64,000 bases of DNA. It comes from CATQHB01 sp965262595. GTDB lineage: Bacteria > Chloroflexota > Dehalococcoidia > Lucifugimonadales > UBA3495. Positions 45,832 to 54,296 of this stretch are shown in pieces. Location: assembly GCA_965262595.1 (NCBI GenBank), contig OZ253548.1, positions 1,860,001 through 1,924,000 of the forward strand, given 5' to 3'. How positions within the stretch are numbered: position 1 is the stretch's first letter; every line of letters begins with the position of its first letter. The notes under the pieces were generated by a model. It saw only the letters and a list, made by a program, of their open reading frames with translations. It was not told where the DNA came from and searched no databases. The position numbers and the translations under genes were made by a program.

Positions 45832-46947
45832 ATGCGCATCTGTTCTCTGCTGCCCAGCGCCACCGAAATAGTCTATGCCCTGGGGTTGGGCGACCAACTG
45901 GTCGGCGTTTCCCATACCTGCGACTACCCGGCGGAGGCCCGCGGCAAGCCGGTGGTCAGCCGCAGCATCCGCAGTATCTCCCATCTGGGCAGCCGCGAAA
46001 TCGACGCCATCATCCGGCAGGCGCGGGATAATGACAACCCGGTGCACTGGATCGACGCCGACCTGCTCCGAGAGCTGCGTCCCGACCTGATTATTACCCA
46101 GGAAATTTGCGAGGTATGCGCCATTGACCAGGCCTCGGTGTACCAGACGGCGGCCCAGGCCCTGGACTACCGGCCCGAAATTATCACTACCCGACCGGTA
46201 GGGCTGGAGGAAATCTACCAAAACATCCGGCTTATCGGCGCGGCGGCCCAGGCCACGAAGCAAGCCGACGCCCTGGTCAACCGCCTCCGGAAACGGGCCG
46301 AACGGGTAGCCGCCGGCGTGGCCGATCTTATGGCCGATACCGGGGCGGATAACGGCGTCAATACCACGTTCAACCCCGGAACCAACCCCGGAACCAACCC
46401 CGGAACCAACCCCAGAGCCGGAACCAACCCCAGAGCCGGAACCGACCCCAGAGCCGGAACCGACCCCAGAGCCGGAGCCGACGCCGGAACCAACCCCGGA
46501 GTCAACGCCGGAGTCAACGCCGGCAAACGTCCCAAGGTATTTTGCATCGACTGGCTGGAACCCCTGCGCAACACCGGCCAATGGACTCCGGAATTGGTGG
46601 AGCTGGCCGGGGGAGTGGAGGGACTGGCGGAAAAGTGGGGCAAATCCCGGGAGATTAGCTGGGATGAGGTGGTGGCCTATCAGCCGGATTACCTGATGGT
46701 TATGCCCTGCGCCTTTGACCTGGCCCGCACCGAGCGGGAAGCCCGGGAGCATCTGTATTCCCATCCGGCCTGGGAGTCGTTGCCGGCGGTGCGGCAGGGG
46801 CAGGTTTACCTGTTTGACGGGCTAATTCCCAGCCGGCACGGGCCGCGGACCCTGGACGTGCTGGAGGGACTGGCCGAGGCCCTGCACCCGGAGCGGTTCC
46901 GCGGCCTGGCTCCGCCGGGGGTGTTCATCAAGGCCCGAATCGGCTAG
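45832..46947 (+). CDS. Cobalamin-binding protein, BtuF-like
   Basis: The 371-residue protein opens RICSLLPSATEIVYALGLGD, the periplasmic-binding fold of BtuF-type proteins, with VSHTCDYP and REIDAII. The C-terminal lobe is recognisable by CIDWLEPLRNTGQWTPELVE and LAGGVEGLAEKWGKS. There is no signal peptide, so it may be cytosolic or use another anchor. Between the lobes (residues about 183-230) sits a Asn/Pro/Gly/Thr repeat (NPGTNPGTNPG, then DPRAGTDPRAG) that seems to be a slippage expansion of the linker helix. No cobalamin riboswitch was seen upstream and no transporter genes follow. Confidence 0.82.
   Translation: MRICSLLPSATEIVYALGLGDQLVGVSHTCDYPAEARGKPVVSRSIRSISHLGSREIDAIIRQARDNDNPVHWIDADLLRELRPDLIITQEICEVCAIDQASVYQTAAQALDYRPEIITTRPVGLEEIYQNIRLIGAAAQATKQADALVNRLRKRAERVAAGVADLMADTGADNGVNTTFNPGTNPGTNPGTNPRAGTNPRAGTDPRAGTDPRAGADAGTNPGVNAGVNAGKRPKVFCIDWLEPLRNTGQWTPELVELAGGVEGLAEKWGKSREISWDEVVAYQPDYLMVMPCAFDLARTEREAREHLYSHPAWESLPAVRQGQVYLFDGLIPSRHGPRTLDVLEGLAEALHPERFRGLAPPGVFIKARIG
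46371..46523 (+). repeat. In-frame 12/18-bp tandem repeats in the BtuF-like linker
   Basis: First units of 12 bp (aaccccggaacc), then units of 18 bp carrying cccagagccggaac, alternate without breaking the frame. They encode NPGT and (N/D)PRAGT tracts in a surface linker and look like recent expansions. Confidence 0.9.
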
Positions 46948-46967
46948 GTCAAGGTCTTTCGATTATC

Positions 46968-47032
46968 ACCGCTCAGGTAGGCTTGCGCCGACCCGGAGCC
47001 GGTCGAAGGGCAGGTTCACCATGAGCGGTTCC
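46968..47032 (+). repeat. Interspersed cgaccggctca repeat, copy 3
   Basis: A more divergent copy (ccggtcgaagggcaggttca, then ccatgagcggttcc) of the element at 41207 and 45634, placed right behind the BtuF-like gene. Confidence 0.6.
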
Positions 47033-47115
47033 CCAGGCGCAATCTAGCACAATTGAAAGGCCCGGCTGGGATAAGACTGCTCAAGGTTGGAATTATCGGA
47101 AAGTAGGGAGAGTAA

Positions 47116-47430
47116 ATGCTGTATATGGTAGAACTGCGCCATAGTCCCGACCGCTGCCCCGGCGTAGCAAACGATGTGCGAGACCGGGTGCTGCGTATGG
47201 CCCAGGACCTGGACGAAGTGATGGCAACCCACGGCTGCACCCTGCAAGGCGGGTGGGTCAGCCCGTCGGCGCATCTCACCTATTTGGCGTTGGACGCTCC
47301 CGGCGCCCATGCAGTGGACGCGGCAATGATCGACCTGGGATTGGCCGTGTGGAACACCAGCGCCATTTATCCGGTGCTGGACTTTGCCGCGGCGATCCAG
47401 TCCCTGGCCAACCCGGCCCTTCCGGCGTAA
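47116..47430 (+). CDS. Small conserved-looking protein of unknown function
   Basis: The 104-residue protein (MVELRHSPDRCPGVANDVRD, then VMATHGCTLQGGWVSPSAHL and YLALDAPGAHAVDAAMIDLG) has a ferredoxin-like alternation of strands and helices similar to DUF3303-type or Dabb-like proteins, but I cannot assign a family. A GGGAGAG site lies 5 bp before the ATG. It is not clearly part of an operon. Confidence 0.6.
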   Translation: MLYMVELRHSPDRCPGVANDVRDRVLRMAQDLDEVMATHGCTLQGGWVSPSAHLTYLALDAPGAHAVDAAMIDLGLAVWNTSAIYPVLDFAAAIQSLANPALPA

Positions 47431-47572
47431 TTCCTGGTCCCGGCTTTTGCCGACCGGGGCCGGACCCGCCCCACCCTTAATGACTGGCGGCGGACTGACT
47501 CAAGACGCCTGGCGGCGCGGCAGGCAAGCCGGTAGGCGGAAGTAGTAACCGGGCGCCAAGCCGACGCGGGTC

Positions 47573-47905
47573 TTACTTGTTGGGAATCTCGGCGACCAGG
47601 CGGCCGTTGCGGTTGGTCACCGTAAAGGTGTACATCTGGGCAACGGGGCCGTTGATGCAGTTGCCGGCGAAAGGCTCGAACCGCCAGCCGTGGGAGGGAC
47701 ACATAAAGCAGGTGTCCTCCAGGTAAACCGTCCCCCAGCTATGGGGACACAAGGAGGAAAGCAGCCGCAGGACGCCGTCTTTGCCTTGCGCCAGATAAAA
47801 GTCGCCGCCGTCCAGCGCTATAGTGGCGGGAAACTCGGTAAATGAGCCCGCGGCCCCCAAGTCCACTTCTTTAACGCCGGCAGAAAAGTCAGGGTAAACC
47901 ATCAC
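47573..47905 (-). CDS. Rieske [2Fe-2S] ferredoxin-like protein
   Basis: The 110-residue protein contains both Rieske cluster motifs: CPHSWG (CxH) and CPSHGWRF (CxxH), 15-17 residues apart, so it can bind a [2Fe-2S] cluster. It has no membrane helix, resembling soluble Rieske ferredoxins that feed oxygenases or act in maturation. It begins MMVYPDFSAGVKEVDLG. No oxygenase gene is adjacent. The gap on its far side contains the MITE. Confidence 0.9.
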   Translation of the reverse strand: MMVYPDFSAGVKEVDLGAAGSFTEFPATIALDGGDFYLAQGKDGVLRLLSSLCPHSWGTVYLEDTCFMCPSHGWRFEPFAGNCINGPVAQMYTFTVTNRNGRLVAEIPNK

Positions 47906-47993
47906 ATCCTCAACCTACTCAAAAACATTGGGCACAAACGACCGTGCCAAGTATAGACCGGAAAAGCCAGGGTAAGCAAATAGGGCGCTGATT

Positions 47994-48137
47994 CAGGGTC
48001 TTTTAATAGTTCCCTCTCCCTCCGGGGGAGGGTTAGAGTGGGGGCGTCTCCCCGGTGGATGCAAAGCTGTTGGAAGGCAGGACTTCACCCTCACCCCGGC
48101 CCTCTCCACCAAGAGAGAGGGAGAATAAAAGACCCTG
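47994..48137. mobile_element. MITE of 144 bp with terminal inverted repeats and 10-bp target duplication
   Basis: The ends read CAGGGTCTTTTA and, inverted, TAAAAGACCCTG; with a few mismatches the similarity runs on to about 25 bp (CCCTCTCC...). The 10 bp ggcgctgatt occur directly on both sides (47984-47993 and 48138-48147), as expected for a target-site duplication. The interior holds ccctctccctccgggggagg-type palindromes and no gene. A transposase must have acted from elsewhere. Confidence 0.85.
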
Positions 48138-48401
48138 GGCGCTGATTGCCATTCCAGGACGGCCAGCGTAACACTGTGGCTACCTATTGTGTTGTCGCCT
48201 ATTGCCTTGTTGCCTTGTTTCTGAGAGGGACTGCTGCCTCGGTTTGGAATGTTAGTTTGCAATGTTAGTTTGCAAGGTTAAAAAGCTCCGGGATATATTC
48301 TAATGGAAGCCCTCTTCCTTAGCGCTCTTCCTTGATGAAACCGGCGGCCCTGAATAGTCTGTCCCAGCGGAGGCCCGATACCCATTGACCTTAAAGACCT
48401 G

Positions 48402-49325
48402 GTGGCCAACCCGCAGACTACGCCCTTTTCCCGCCTCAAGTACCTGGTCCGGCAGTCGGAAGGGGATGTTGTCCACTTTATGAACGAGTTGTTCAACCTG
48501 GCCGCCCTGGCGAAAGAAGCGGACGACTGGAAGCCGGTGGAGCAGTTCTTAAACCGCTGGGAGGAGATCCTGACCGACCGGCTGGAACTCCCCATGTCCT
48601 TCGACTCCGCTCCCTGGGCGCCCTTTAACAAACCCTTGTCCCAGGCCCGGATCTCCGCCCTGACCACCGGCGGCATCTACGTGGAAGGTCAACAACCCTT
48701 CAATTTGGACGGAGATTGGAGCTATCGGGAGATTCCCCTGGATACTCCTCCGGAGCAGTTCCGAGTGGCCCATACCCACTACGATACCACCGGCGTGGCC
48801 GAGGACATTGACGCCGTCCTGCCGATCCACCGGCTGAAGGAGCTGGAAGCGGCGGGCATCGTTGGGCAAGCCCACTCGCCCACCTTCAGTTTCATGGGCT
48901 ACATCTACGATGTGGCGGGTCTGATTGAAATCAGCGCGCCGGAGGTGGCCCGGCGGTTGAAGGCGGAGGGAGTGGACGGGGTGGTTATCGGCACCACTTG
49001 ACCGCGCTGCCATCAGTCCGGCGGACTGATCGCCCGCGCCATCGAAGCGGCCGGCGTGCCCACCGTGGTGGTAATGGTGGACCGGCAAAAAGCGGCTACC
49101 CTGTCGGTGCCCCGCGGATTGATCCTCCGATTTCCCTTTGGACGTCCCTTCGGCGCCCCGGGAAGCCCGGAACAGCAACAGGTGGTATTGGAGGATGCGC
49201 TGAAAACGCTGAGCAGCGCCACCGAACCGGGGCAGATAGTAAGCTCGGCGTACCGCTGGCACCGGGAAGACTATGGGAGCATCCTGGCCCACCGGGAGGC
49301 GAGGCGATTGGCCCTCAGTTCTTAA
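48402..49325 (+). CDS. GrdB-like reductase subunit, probable selenoprotein
   Basis: Reading through the TGA at 48999-49001 gives one protein of 307 residues. The N-terminal half (FSRLKYLVRQSEGDVVHFMN, RISALTTGGIYVEGQQPFNL, YREIPLDTPPEQFRVAHTHY, NRAxxFSFMG) and the C-terminal part (PRCHQSGGLIARAIEAAGVP, TLSVPRGLILRFPFGRPFG) form the glycine/sarcosine/betaine/proline reductase selenoprotein-B family. At the family's catalytic Sec/Cys position the order is VVIGTT-UGA-PRCHQ, i.e. UxxC. A hairpin fit for SECIS follows (49012-49030). GTG 48402 is used as start, but a better Shine-Dalgarno site (GGAGG near 48370) would serve an in-frame ATT at 48384. The reduced substrate is unknown. Confidence 0.8.
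49012..49030 (+). promoter_or_regulatory. Candidate bacterial SECIS hairpin
   Basis: Eleven nucleotides after the UGA, ATCAGTCC-GGC-GGACTGAT forms a perfect 8-bp stem with a 3-nt loop beginning with G. The loop lies 18 nt from the UGA, within the 16-37 nt window described for bacterial SECIS elements, which need a G among the first loop bases. The stem overlaps conserved codons (HQSGGLIA), so it is partly constrained by protein, yet a perfect palindrome there is unlikely by chance. Confidence 0.7.
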
Positions 49326-49377
49326 CTTATAACGAATATTAAAAGCAATCGAATATTTCGAATTGGTCAAGAAATGG

Positions 49378-49407
49378 TTGACATATCCCGCCCGGTTAAT
49401 TTAGAAT
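49378..49407 (+). promoter_or_regulatory. Strong sigma70 promoter of the DUF1800 operon
   Basis: TTGACA at 49378-49383 (full consensus) and TAGAAT at 49402-49407 (one mismatch) are 18 bp apart. Transcription would start near 49415, about 65 bp before the ATG at 49479. Confidence 0.75.
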
Positions 49408-49421
49408 CCGCAATAGCTTAT

Positions 49422-49440
49422 TGGGCTTAGGATAAGCCCA
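49422..49440 (+). promoter_or_regulatory. Perfect 8-bp hairpin in the 5' leader of the DUF1800 gene
   Basis: TGGGCTTA-GGA-TAAGCCCA lies just downstream of the predicted transcription start and upstream of the Shine-Dalgarno site (AAAGGAGG). It could stabilise the transcript, or be an operator since it is a perfect inverted repeat. Confidence 0.5.
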
Positions 49441-49478
49441 TAACCTGGCGATTATACACTCGACAAAGGAGGCATCGG

Positions 49479-50879
49479 ATGTCAAACAAAGAAGACCTTG
49501 CGTTGATGGCGCACCTGATGCGACGTGCCGGTTTTGGCGCTAACCGGGACGAGTTGGAACAGCTTGTAGCCAAAGGCTACGACGCAGTGGTTGAAGACCT
49601 GGTTAATCCCCCGGCCGAAAGGCACGGCGGCCAGAGCGAGTTGTTGCTGCGTTATTACCCCGGTTGCCTGCTCCCCGGCGGGAACCCGGTAATGGGTCAG
49701 GCCAACTGGCTTTATAATATGGTCAGCACCGACAAGCCCCTGGAAGAAAAGATGGCTCTTTTCTGGCACCATGTTTTCGCCACCGGCAACTCCAAGCTGG
49801 ATAACTGCGACCAGATGTTGGTCCAGATTGATATGTTCCGCGAGAAGGGCATGGGCAACTATCGGGACCTGATCACGGATCTTTCCAAGAATCCGGCAAT
49901 GATTTTCTGGCTGGATAATAATGAAAATCACCGTGACGCGGTAAATGAGAACTGGGGTCGGGAATTGCTGGAGCTCTTCACCATGGGCGTCAGCAACTAC
50001 ACCGAGGTGGACGTGCGGGAGGCCTCCCGGGCCTTTACCGGCTGGACCATCTCTCCCAAGCTGCCCCGTCAGCCCTATGGCCGCTACCCCTGGTTTTTCT
50101 CCTACCGGGAAGAGGACCACGACTTCGGCGAAAAGACCTTCCTGGGCCAGACCGGCAACTTTAACGGCGAAGATATCATTGACATCGTGGTGAATGAGCC
50201 GGCCACCGCCCGCTTCATTTGCCGCCACCTCTATAACTTCTTCGTGGCCGACGAGCCGCAGGTCCCCTCCTGGACCATCGAGCCGGCCCGGGACGAGGAA
50301 GCCCTGGATATGATGTGCAACGTCTTCGAAGAGTCCGGCTACGAGATTCGGGAAGTCCTGCGCTTCATGTTAAAGTCCGAGTTCTTCAAGAACGCCCGTT
50401 ATTCCAAGATTAAGAGCCCGGCGGAAGTCGTGGTCGGCACCATAAAGATGGTAGGGTCCTTCCAGTTCCCCGACCCGGGCCTGTCCAAGATCTGCCGGGA
50501 GCCCGGCTACATGGGTCAGGAACTCCTCGACCCGCCCAGCGTGGAAGGTTGGCATACCGGCTCGGAGTGGATTAACAGCGGCTCCCTGCTGGCCCGCATC
50601 AACTTCGTGGCCGACAGCGTAACCAGGACCAGCCAGCCCGGCATACAGAGCATCATCGGGCACATGAAGTCGGACAACGTTAATACCCCGGACGAAGTGC
50701 TGGATGCCTGCCTGGCTCACATGGGATTCCTGGAGCTGAGCAGCGAAACCCGTGAGCAGTTGGATGAACACGGCAATGCGGGCGGCAACCTGGACTGGAG
50801 CGACGAGAGCGCAACCGCAATCCGTATCGGTGAGATGATGGCCCTGATTAGCGCCACCACCGAGTACCAATTCGCCTAA
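49479..50879 (+). CDS. DUF1800 family protein
   Basis: The 466-residue protein starts KEDLALMAHLMRRAGFGANR, the DUF1800 opening (LLRRAGFG), with FWHHVFATGNSKLDNCDQML, GNYRDLITDLSKNPAMIFWL and NWGRELLELFTMGVSNYTEV in the order typical of the family. The family is of unknown function and nearly always paired with DUF1501, as here (43 bp apart). There is no Tat signal, which many relatives have. A consensus promoter and AAAGGAGG site suggest strong expression. Confidence 0.93.
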   Translation: MSNKEDLALMAHLMRRAGFGANRDELEQLVAKGYDAVVEDLVNPPAERHGGQSELLLRYYPGCLLPGGNPVMGQANWLYNMVSTDKPLEEKMALFWHHVFATGNSKLDNCDQMLVQIDMFREKGMGNYRDLITDLSKNPAMIFWLDNNENHRDAVNENWGRELLELFTMGVSNYTEVDVREASRAFTGWTISPKLPRQPYGRYPWFFSYREEDHDFGEKTFLGQTGNFNGEDIIDIVVNEPATARFICRHLYNFFVADEPQVPSWTIEPARDEEALDMMCNVFEESGYEIREVLRFMLKSEFFKNARYSKIKSPAEVVVGTIKMVGSFQFPDPGLSKICREPGYMGQELLDPPSVEGWHTGSEWINSGSLLARINFVADSVTRTSQPGIQSIIGHMKSDNVNTPDEVLDACLAHMGFLELSSETREQLDEHGNAGGNLDWSDESATAIRIGEMMALISATTEYQFA

Positions 50880-50922
50880 ATCGTCCGCAACAACCATCCA
50901 TACGGAAGCAAAGGAGGAAGGA

Positions 50923-52053
50923 ATGACTTCAACTAAGAAAGATCCGGTCATCGTCGTATTGCAGCTCACCGGCGGCAACGACTACATGAACACGGTTATT
51001 CCCTACAGTGACCCGCTGTATTATGAAAACCGGCCCAACGTCGGTTACAAAATGGAAGACATCATCAAGGTGGACGATAAGCTGGGAATGATGCCCGCCA
51101 TGGGTCCGATCAAGACCCTGTATGACCAGGGCAAGGTCGCCGTCATCCACGGCATCGGCTACCCGGATTCGCCCCGCTCCCATTTCCGCTCCATGGACAT
51201 CTGGCACACTTGTGAGCCGGACAAGGTCGGAACGGAAGGCTGGGCCGGTCGTCTGGCCCGGGAACTTGACCCGAACAAAGAGAACGTGTTGACCGCCATT
51301 AACTTCGGACACGGCCTGCCCCGGGCATTGGCCGTACCGGGCGTTCCCGTTGCCGCTATCGCCGATTTGGGCACCTATGGCCTGCTCACCGGCATCAGCG
51401 ACCAGGACCAGCGGGCCAAGGCCCTGGACCTGTTCACCCGTATGTATTCGCCCACCGTCGGCGGCAGCTTTGTCACCGACTACCTGCGCTCCACCGGCAC
51501 GGAAGCCATGATTGGCGCCGACATCGTTAAGGTGGCCCCGGAGCGCTACTCCTCCAACGTGGAATATCCCAGTTCCCCCATCGCCATGCACCTGCGCGAC
51601 ATCGCCCAGGTCTATATGGCCGACTTGGGAACCCGGATTTTCTACACCCAGCACGCCAGCTTTGACACCCACGCCGGTGAGTACGCCGCCCATCCGCAGC
51701 TGTGGAAGGACATTTCGGAAGGCGTCTCCGCTTTCTTCGAGGACTTGAAAGAGCACAACACCGGCGAGAACGTCATCATGTACCTGTTCTCCGAGTTCGG
51801 ACGCCGGGTGCGGGACAATGGCTCCGGCACCGACCACGGCGCCGCCGGCGTAGCCTTCGCCATCGGCGACGGCGTCAAGGGCGGAATGTATGGCGAGTAT
51901 CCGTCTCGCGAGGCCAAGGACCTGGAGCAGGGCGACCTGGTTCCCAACTACGACTTCCGCGGCTCTTACACCACGATCGTGGAAGACTGGTTCGGCATGG
52001 ACGCCACTCCGCTGGTCAATGGTCACTTCGAGAAGTTGGGCTACCTGAAGTAA
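50923..52053 (+). CDS. DUF1501 family protein (sulfatase-like fold)
   Basis: The 376-residue protein belongs to DUF1501, a family related to the alkaline phosphatase/sulfatase fold: VIVVLQLTGGNDYMNTVIPY, VAVIHGIGYPDSPRSHFRSM, QHASFDTHAGEYAAHPQLW, and SEFGRRVRDNGSGTDHGAAG, the last two carrying the family's metal-binding-looking His and Asp residues. Members often carry Tat signals, but this one starts MTSTKKDPVI and is probably cytosolic. It is the partner of the DUF1800 gene upstream. A strong AAAGGAGGAAGG site lies before the ATG. Confidence 0.93.
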   Translation: MTSTKKDPVIVVLQLTGGNDYMNTVIPYSDPLYYENRPNVGYKMEDIIKVDDKLGMMPAMGPIKTLYDQGKVAVIHGIGYPDSPRSHFRSMDIWHTCEPDKVGTEGWAGRLARELDPNKENVLTAINFGHGLPRALAVPGVPVAAIADLGTYGLLTGISDQDQRAKALDLFTRMYSPTVGGSFVTDYLRSTGTEAMIGADIVKVAPERYSSNVEYPSSPIAMHLRDIAQVYMADLGTRIFYTQHASFDTHAGEYAAHPQLWKDISEGVSAFFEDLKEHNTGENVIMYLFSEFGRRVRDNGSGTDHGAAGVAFAIGDGVKGGMYGEYPSREAKDLEQGDLVPNYDFRGSYTTIVEDWFGMDATPLVNGHFEKLGYLK

Positions 52054-52311
52054 ACCCCAGCCCATTACCTGGCGCTCAATCGAGTTGCCGCTAGTCGCCA
52101 ATCGAGATTGAGTTTTAAGGGCCGGGTGAACTCTCCCAACAGGGGCGGTTCCCCGGCCTTTCTTGCCGATTTAACCATCGAAAACGGGTTGAGGCTCTGC
52201 CTTGCCCGCAAAATCTGAATATAAACCTGGCAGACCGACCGAAGCGCAGCCACAACGGTTGCCGCACCGGTGCCGGACTGCCGGATAGAAGCTACCCAAA
52301 GGAGGTAGAAT

Positions 52312-53343
52312 ATGGCGCAGAATACGATAGCTGCCGGGCGCGCTTGGCTCTATAGCCACAACATCGGCCGCAACGGCGCAGCGGGTATGGGGTTCAGTCA
52401 GCCCGTAAGCATTGCCGCCGCCAAGGACGGTGTGCTGTACGTAACCAACCGGGCCACCGAGCAGAACGCCGGCGGCATCCGAGTTACCAAGTTTACCGTG
52501 GACCAGGAGTACCTCGGCGAGTTTGGTCGGCTGGGACTGGCTTACGGCGACAATGAGCCTTCCAACTTCACCTGGATTTCCGGCGTGGCCCTGGACTCCG
52601 ACGAAAAGGTTTACGTCGCCGACGAGTACCAGTGCCGCATCGTCACCTTCGACGGTGAAGGTACGGTCCTGGGTGGTTGGGGCGAGAAGGGCGACGGCGA
52701 AGGCCACTTGAACGGCCCCGCCGGTTTGGCCTTTGATGCCGACGACAACCTCTGGATCGTCAATTCCTTTAACAGCCGGATCCAACAGTTCAGCAAAGAC
52801 GGCGCCTATTTGGGCGGATTTGGCAAGAAGGGCAACGGCGAGGAAGAGCTGGAAATGCCCGACGGCATTACCATCGACAACAACGGCGATATCTACGTTG
52901 CCGACTGGGGCAACAACCGGGTGCAGAAATTCAGCGCCGGCGGCACCCTGCTCCGCACCTTCGCCCACACCATTGACGGCGCCCAAGCCCTTGACCACCC
53001 CACCGACGTCTGCGTGGATGGCGACGGCGATGTGTATGTCGTGGACTGGATGAATGACCGGGTAGTCATCTACGACCCGGAATCCCGGCCGATTGCTTAC
53101 CTCGACGGCGACGCGATTGACATCTCCAAGTGGGGCCAAATGGGCCTGGAAGCCAACCCCGACATGGTAAAGGCCCGGCGGCGGGTGCCTGACCTGCTGG
53201 ACCAGCAGCGGAAGTTCACCAAGCCCACCGCCTGTACCTATGACCGGGAAAACAACCTGCTCTTCATCTGTGACACGGCCCGAAACCGGGTGCAGGTTTA
53301 TGAGAAGGACCACAGTTACCTGGACCCCCAGGTTAACCTTTAA
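52312..53343 (+). CDS. NHL-repeat beta-propeller protein
   Basis: The 343-residue protein contains about six NHL blades with the recurring text NGPAGLAFDADDNLWIVNSF, NNGDIYVADWGNNRVQKFSA and HPTDVCVDGDGDVYVVDWMN. NHL propellers bind proteins, RNA or ligands, and some are peptidyl-glycine lyases; I see no catalytic signature. A perfect AAAGGAGGT site precedes the ATG. The three genes DUF1800, DUF1501 and NHL stand in the same orientation and are probably functionally linked. Confidence 0.9.
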   Translation: MAQNTIAAGRAWLYSHNIGRNGAAGMGFSQPVSIAAAKDGVLYVTNRATEQNAGGIRVTKFTVDQEYLGEFGRLGLAYGDNEPSNFTWISGVALDSDEKVYVADEYQCRIVTFDGEGTVLGGWGEKGDGEGHLNGPAGLAFDADDNLWIVNSFNSRIQQFSKDGAYLGGFGKKGNGEEELEMPDGITIDNNGDIYVADWGNNRVQKFSAGGTLLRTFAHTIDGAQALDHPTDVCVDGDGDVYVVDWMNDRVVIYDPESRPIAYLDGDAIDISKWGQMGLEANPDMVKARRRVPDLLDQQRKFTKPTACTYDRENNLLFICDTARNRVQVYEKDHSYLDPQVNL

Positions 53344-53355
53344 CCTTTAACCTTT
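53335..53355 (+). repeat. Three copies of a 7-bp repeat (AACCTTT) over the NHL stop codon
   Basis: The unit AACCTTT is tandemly triplicated and includes the TAA stop of the NHL gene. It is a second heptameric microsatellite besides the GCTTACT array at 42028. Confidence 0.8.
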
Positions 53356-53465
53356 AATCGGTAAACGGTTACCGCCTGGCAGTTAATCGGTGGCCGGCGG
53401 CCGGTCTAATCCAATTGACCGCCGGGCCGAAACCCGACAGCCGATAAAGGCAAAGCTAAAAGCGG

Positions 53466-53511
53466 CCGGCGCTCCTTCCTTGTACGAGGTCGGGAGCGCC
53501 GGTTCTCTTTT
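53466..53511 (+). terminator. Rho-independent terminator behind the NHL gene
   Basis: CCGGCGCTCC (53466-53475) pairs perfectly with GGAGCGCCGG (53493-53502) around a 17-nt loop and is followed by ttctctttt. It would end the DUF1800-DUF1501-NHL transcript. Confidence 0.85.
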
Positions 53512-53621
53512 GTCAGTCCTGGCCCCGGATAGCCTCTGCTTCCAGTCTCCGGTCTCGGGTCTCGGATCTCGGCTTCCCGGTCTTCAATTAAAGCTCATGG
53601 CTATCGGTCATTGATTGCCGG

Positions 53622-53975
53622 TTATCGGTTACGATCAATGATGGCCCGCCGGTGGGTGCCTTCGCCGATCTTTCGGTCGCCATCGTAGGCCTCCACCTGA
53701 AAGGTCAGGCGATTGCGGTCCACTTCCAGGAGCTCGGCGTGAGCGATGACGGTGGCGCCAATGTCCGAAGGGGCCAGATGCCGAATATTCACCTCATAGC
53801 CCACCGTGATTTGGCCTTCTTCCAGGTGGGGGTGAATCGCCTCGACCGACGCCCGCTCCATCAAGCTAATCATCGAAGGCGTACTGAACCGGTCCACGTG
53901 CGGGGCCACGTTGTGCTCGCACACCAGGGTCTGTATCTGCCCCTTTAAACCCGGAGCAATTCTTGGGCTTGACAT
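53622..53975 (-). CDS. Fluoroacetyl-CoA thioesterase-like hot-dog protein
   Basis: The 117-residue protein belongs to the FlK-like thioesterases: HNVAPHVDRFSTPSMISLME, ERASVEAIHPHL, GYEVNIRHLAPSDIGATVI and KIGEGTHRRAIID. The usual catalytic residues of FlK (Thr, Glu, His) have counterparts in TPSMISLME and GTHRR. It probably hydrolyses a small acyl-CoA or acts as an acyl-CoA binding protein. An AGGAGG site lies 8 bp before the ATG. Confidence 0.86.
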   Translation of the reverse strand: MSSPRIAPGLKGQIQTLVCEHNVAPHVDRFSTPSMISLMERASVEAIHPHLEEGQITVGYEVNIRHLAPSDIGATVIAHAELLEVDRNRLTFQVEAYDGDRKIGEGTHRRAIIDRNR

Positions 53976-54296
53976 TTAATCCCTGCCTCCTTGTTCCTCT
54001 TGTTCCTATTTCCCCTGGGTCTTCAGGGACTTCAGCTTCGGAAGCCTTGACTGTCCCCGATTCTATTTCCCGGCCTATGATACCAGCAATGACGCCCATT
54101 ACCCAAGTTGGGCCTCTCCCGGGGCTGGAAATGGCATCCGGAAAACCGCCTATAGCGGGCGGGTCCTTCGACCAGCTCGGGATGAGCAGACCTAAGCCGG
54201 AGTAGTTAGAACTGAATGACCCGGCGCGGTAACCGGGGTAAACTTGAACCAGTTTCGGTTTTGATATATGATTCAGCAGCCAGGAGACTGCAAAAT

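Noticed and set aside
50929..53313. Antisense frames of 390 and 380 codons across the DUF1501 and NHL genes
   Set aside because: GC-rich codon bias of the real genes keeps the opposite strand open; the translations are low-complexity Val/Gly/Ala text.
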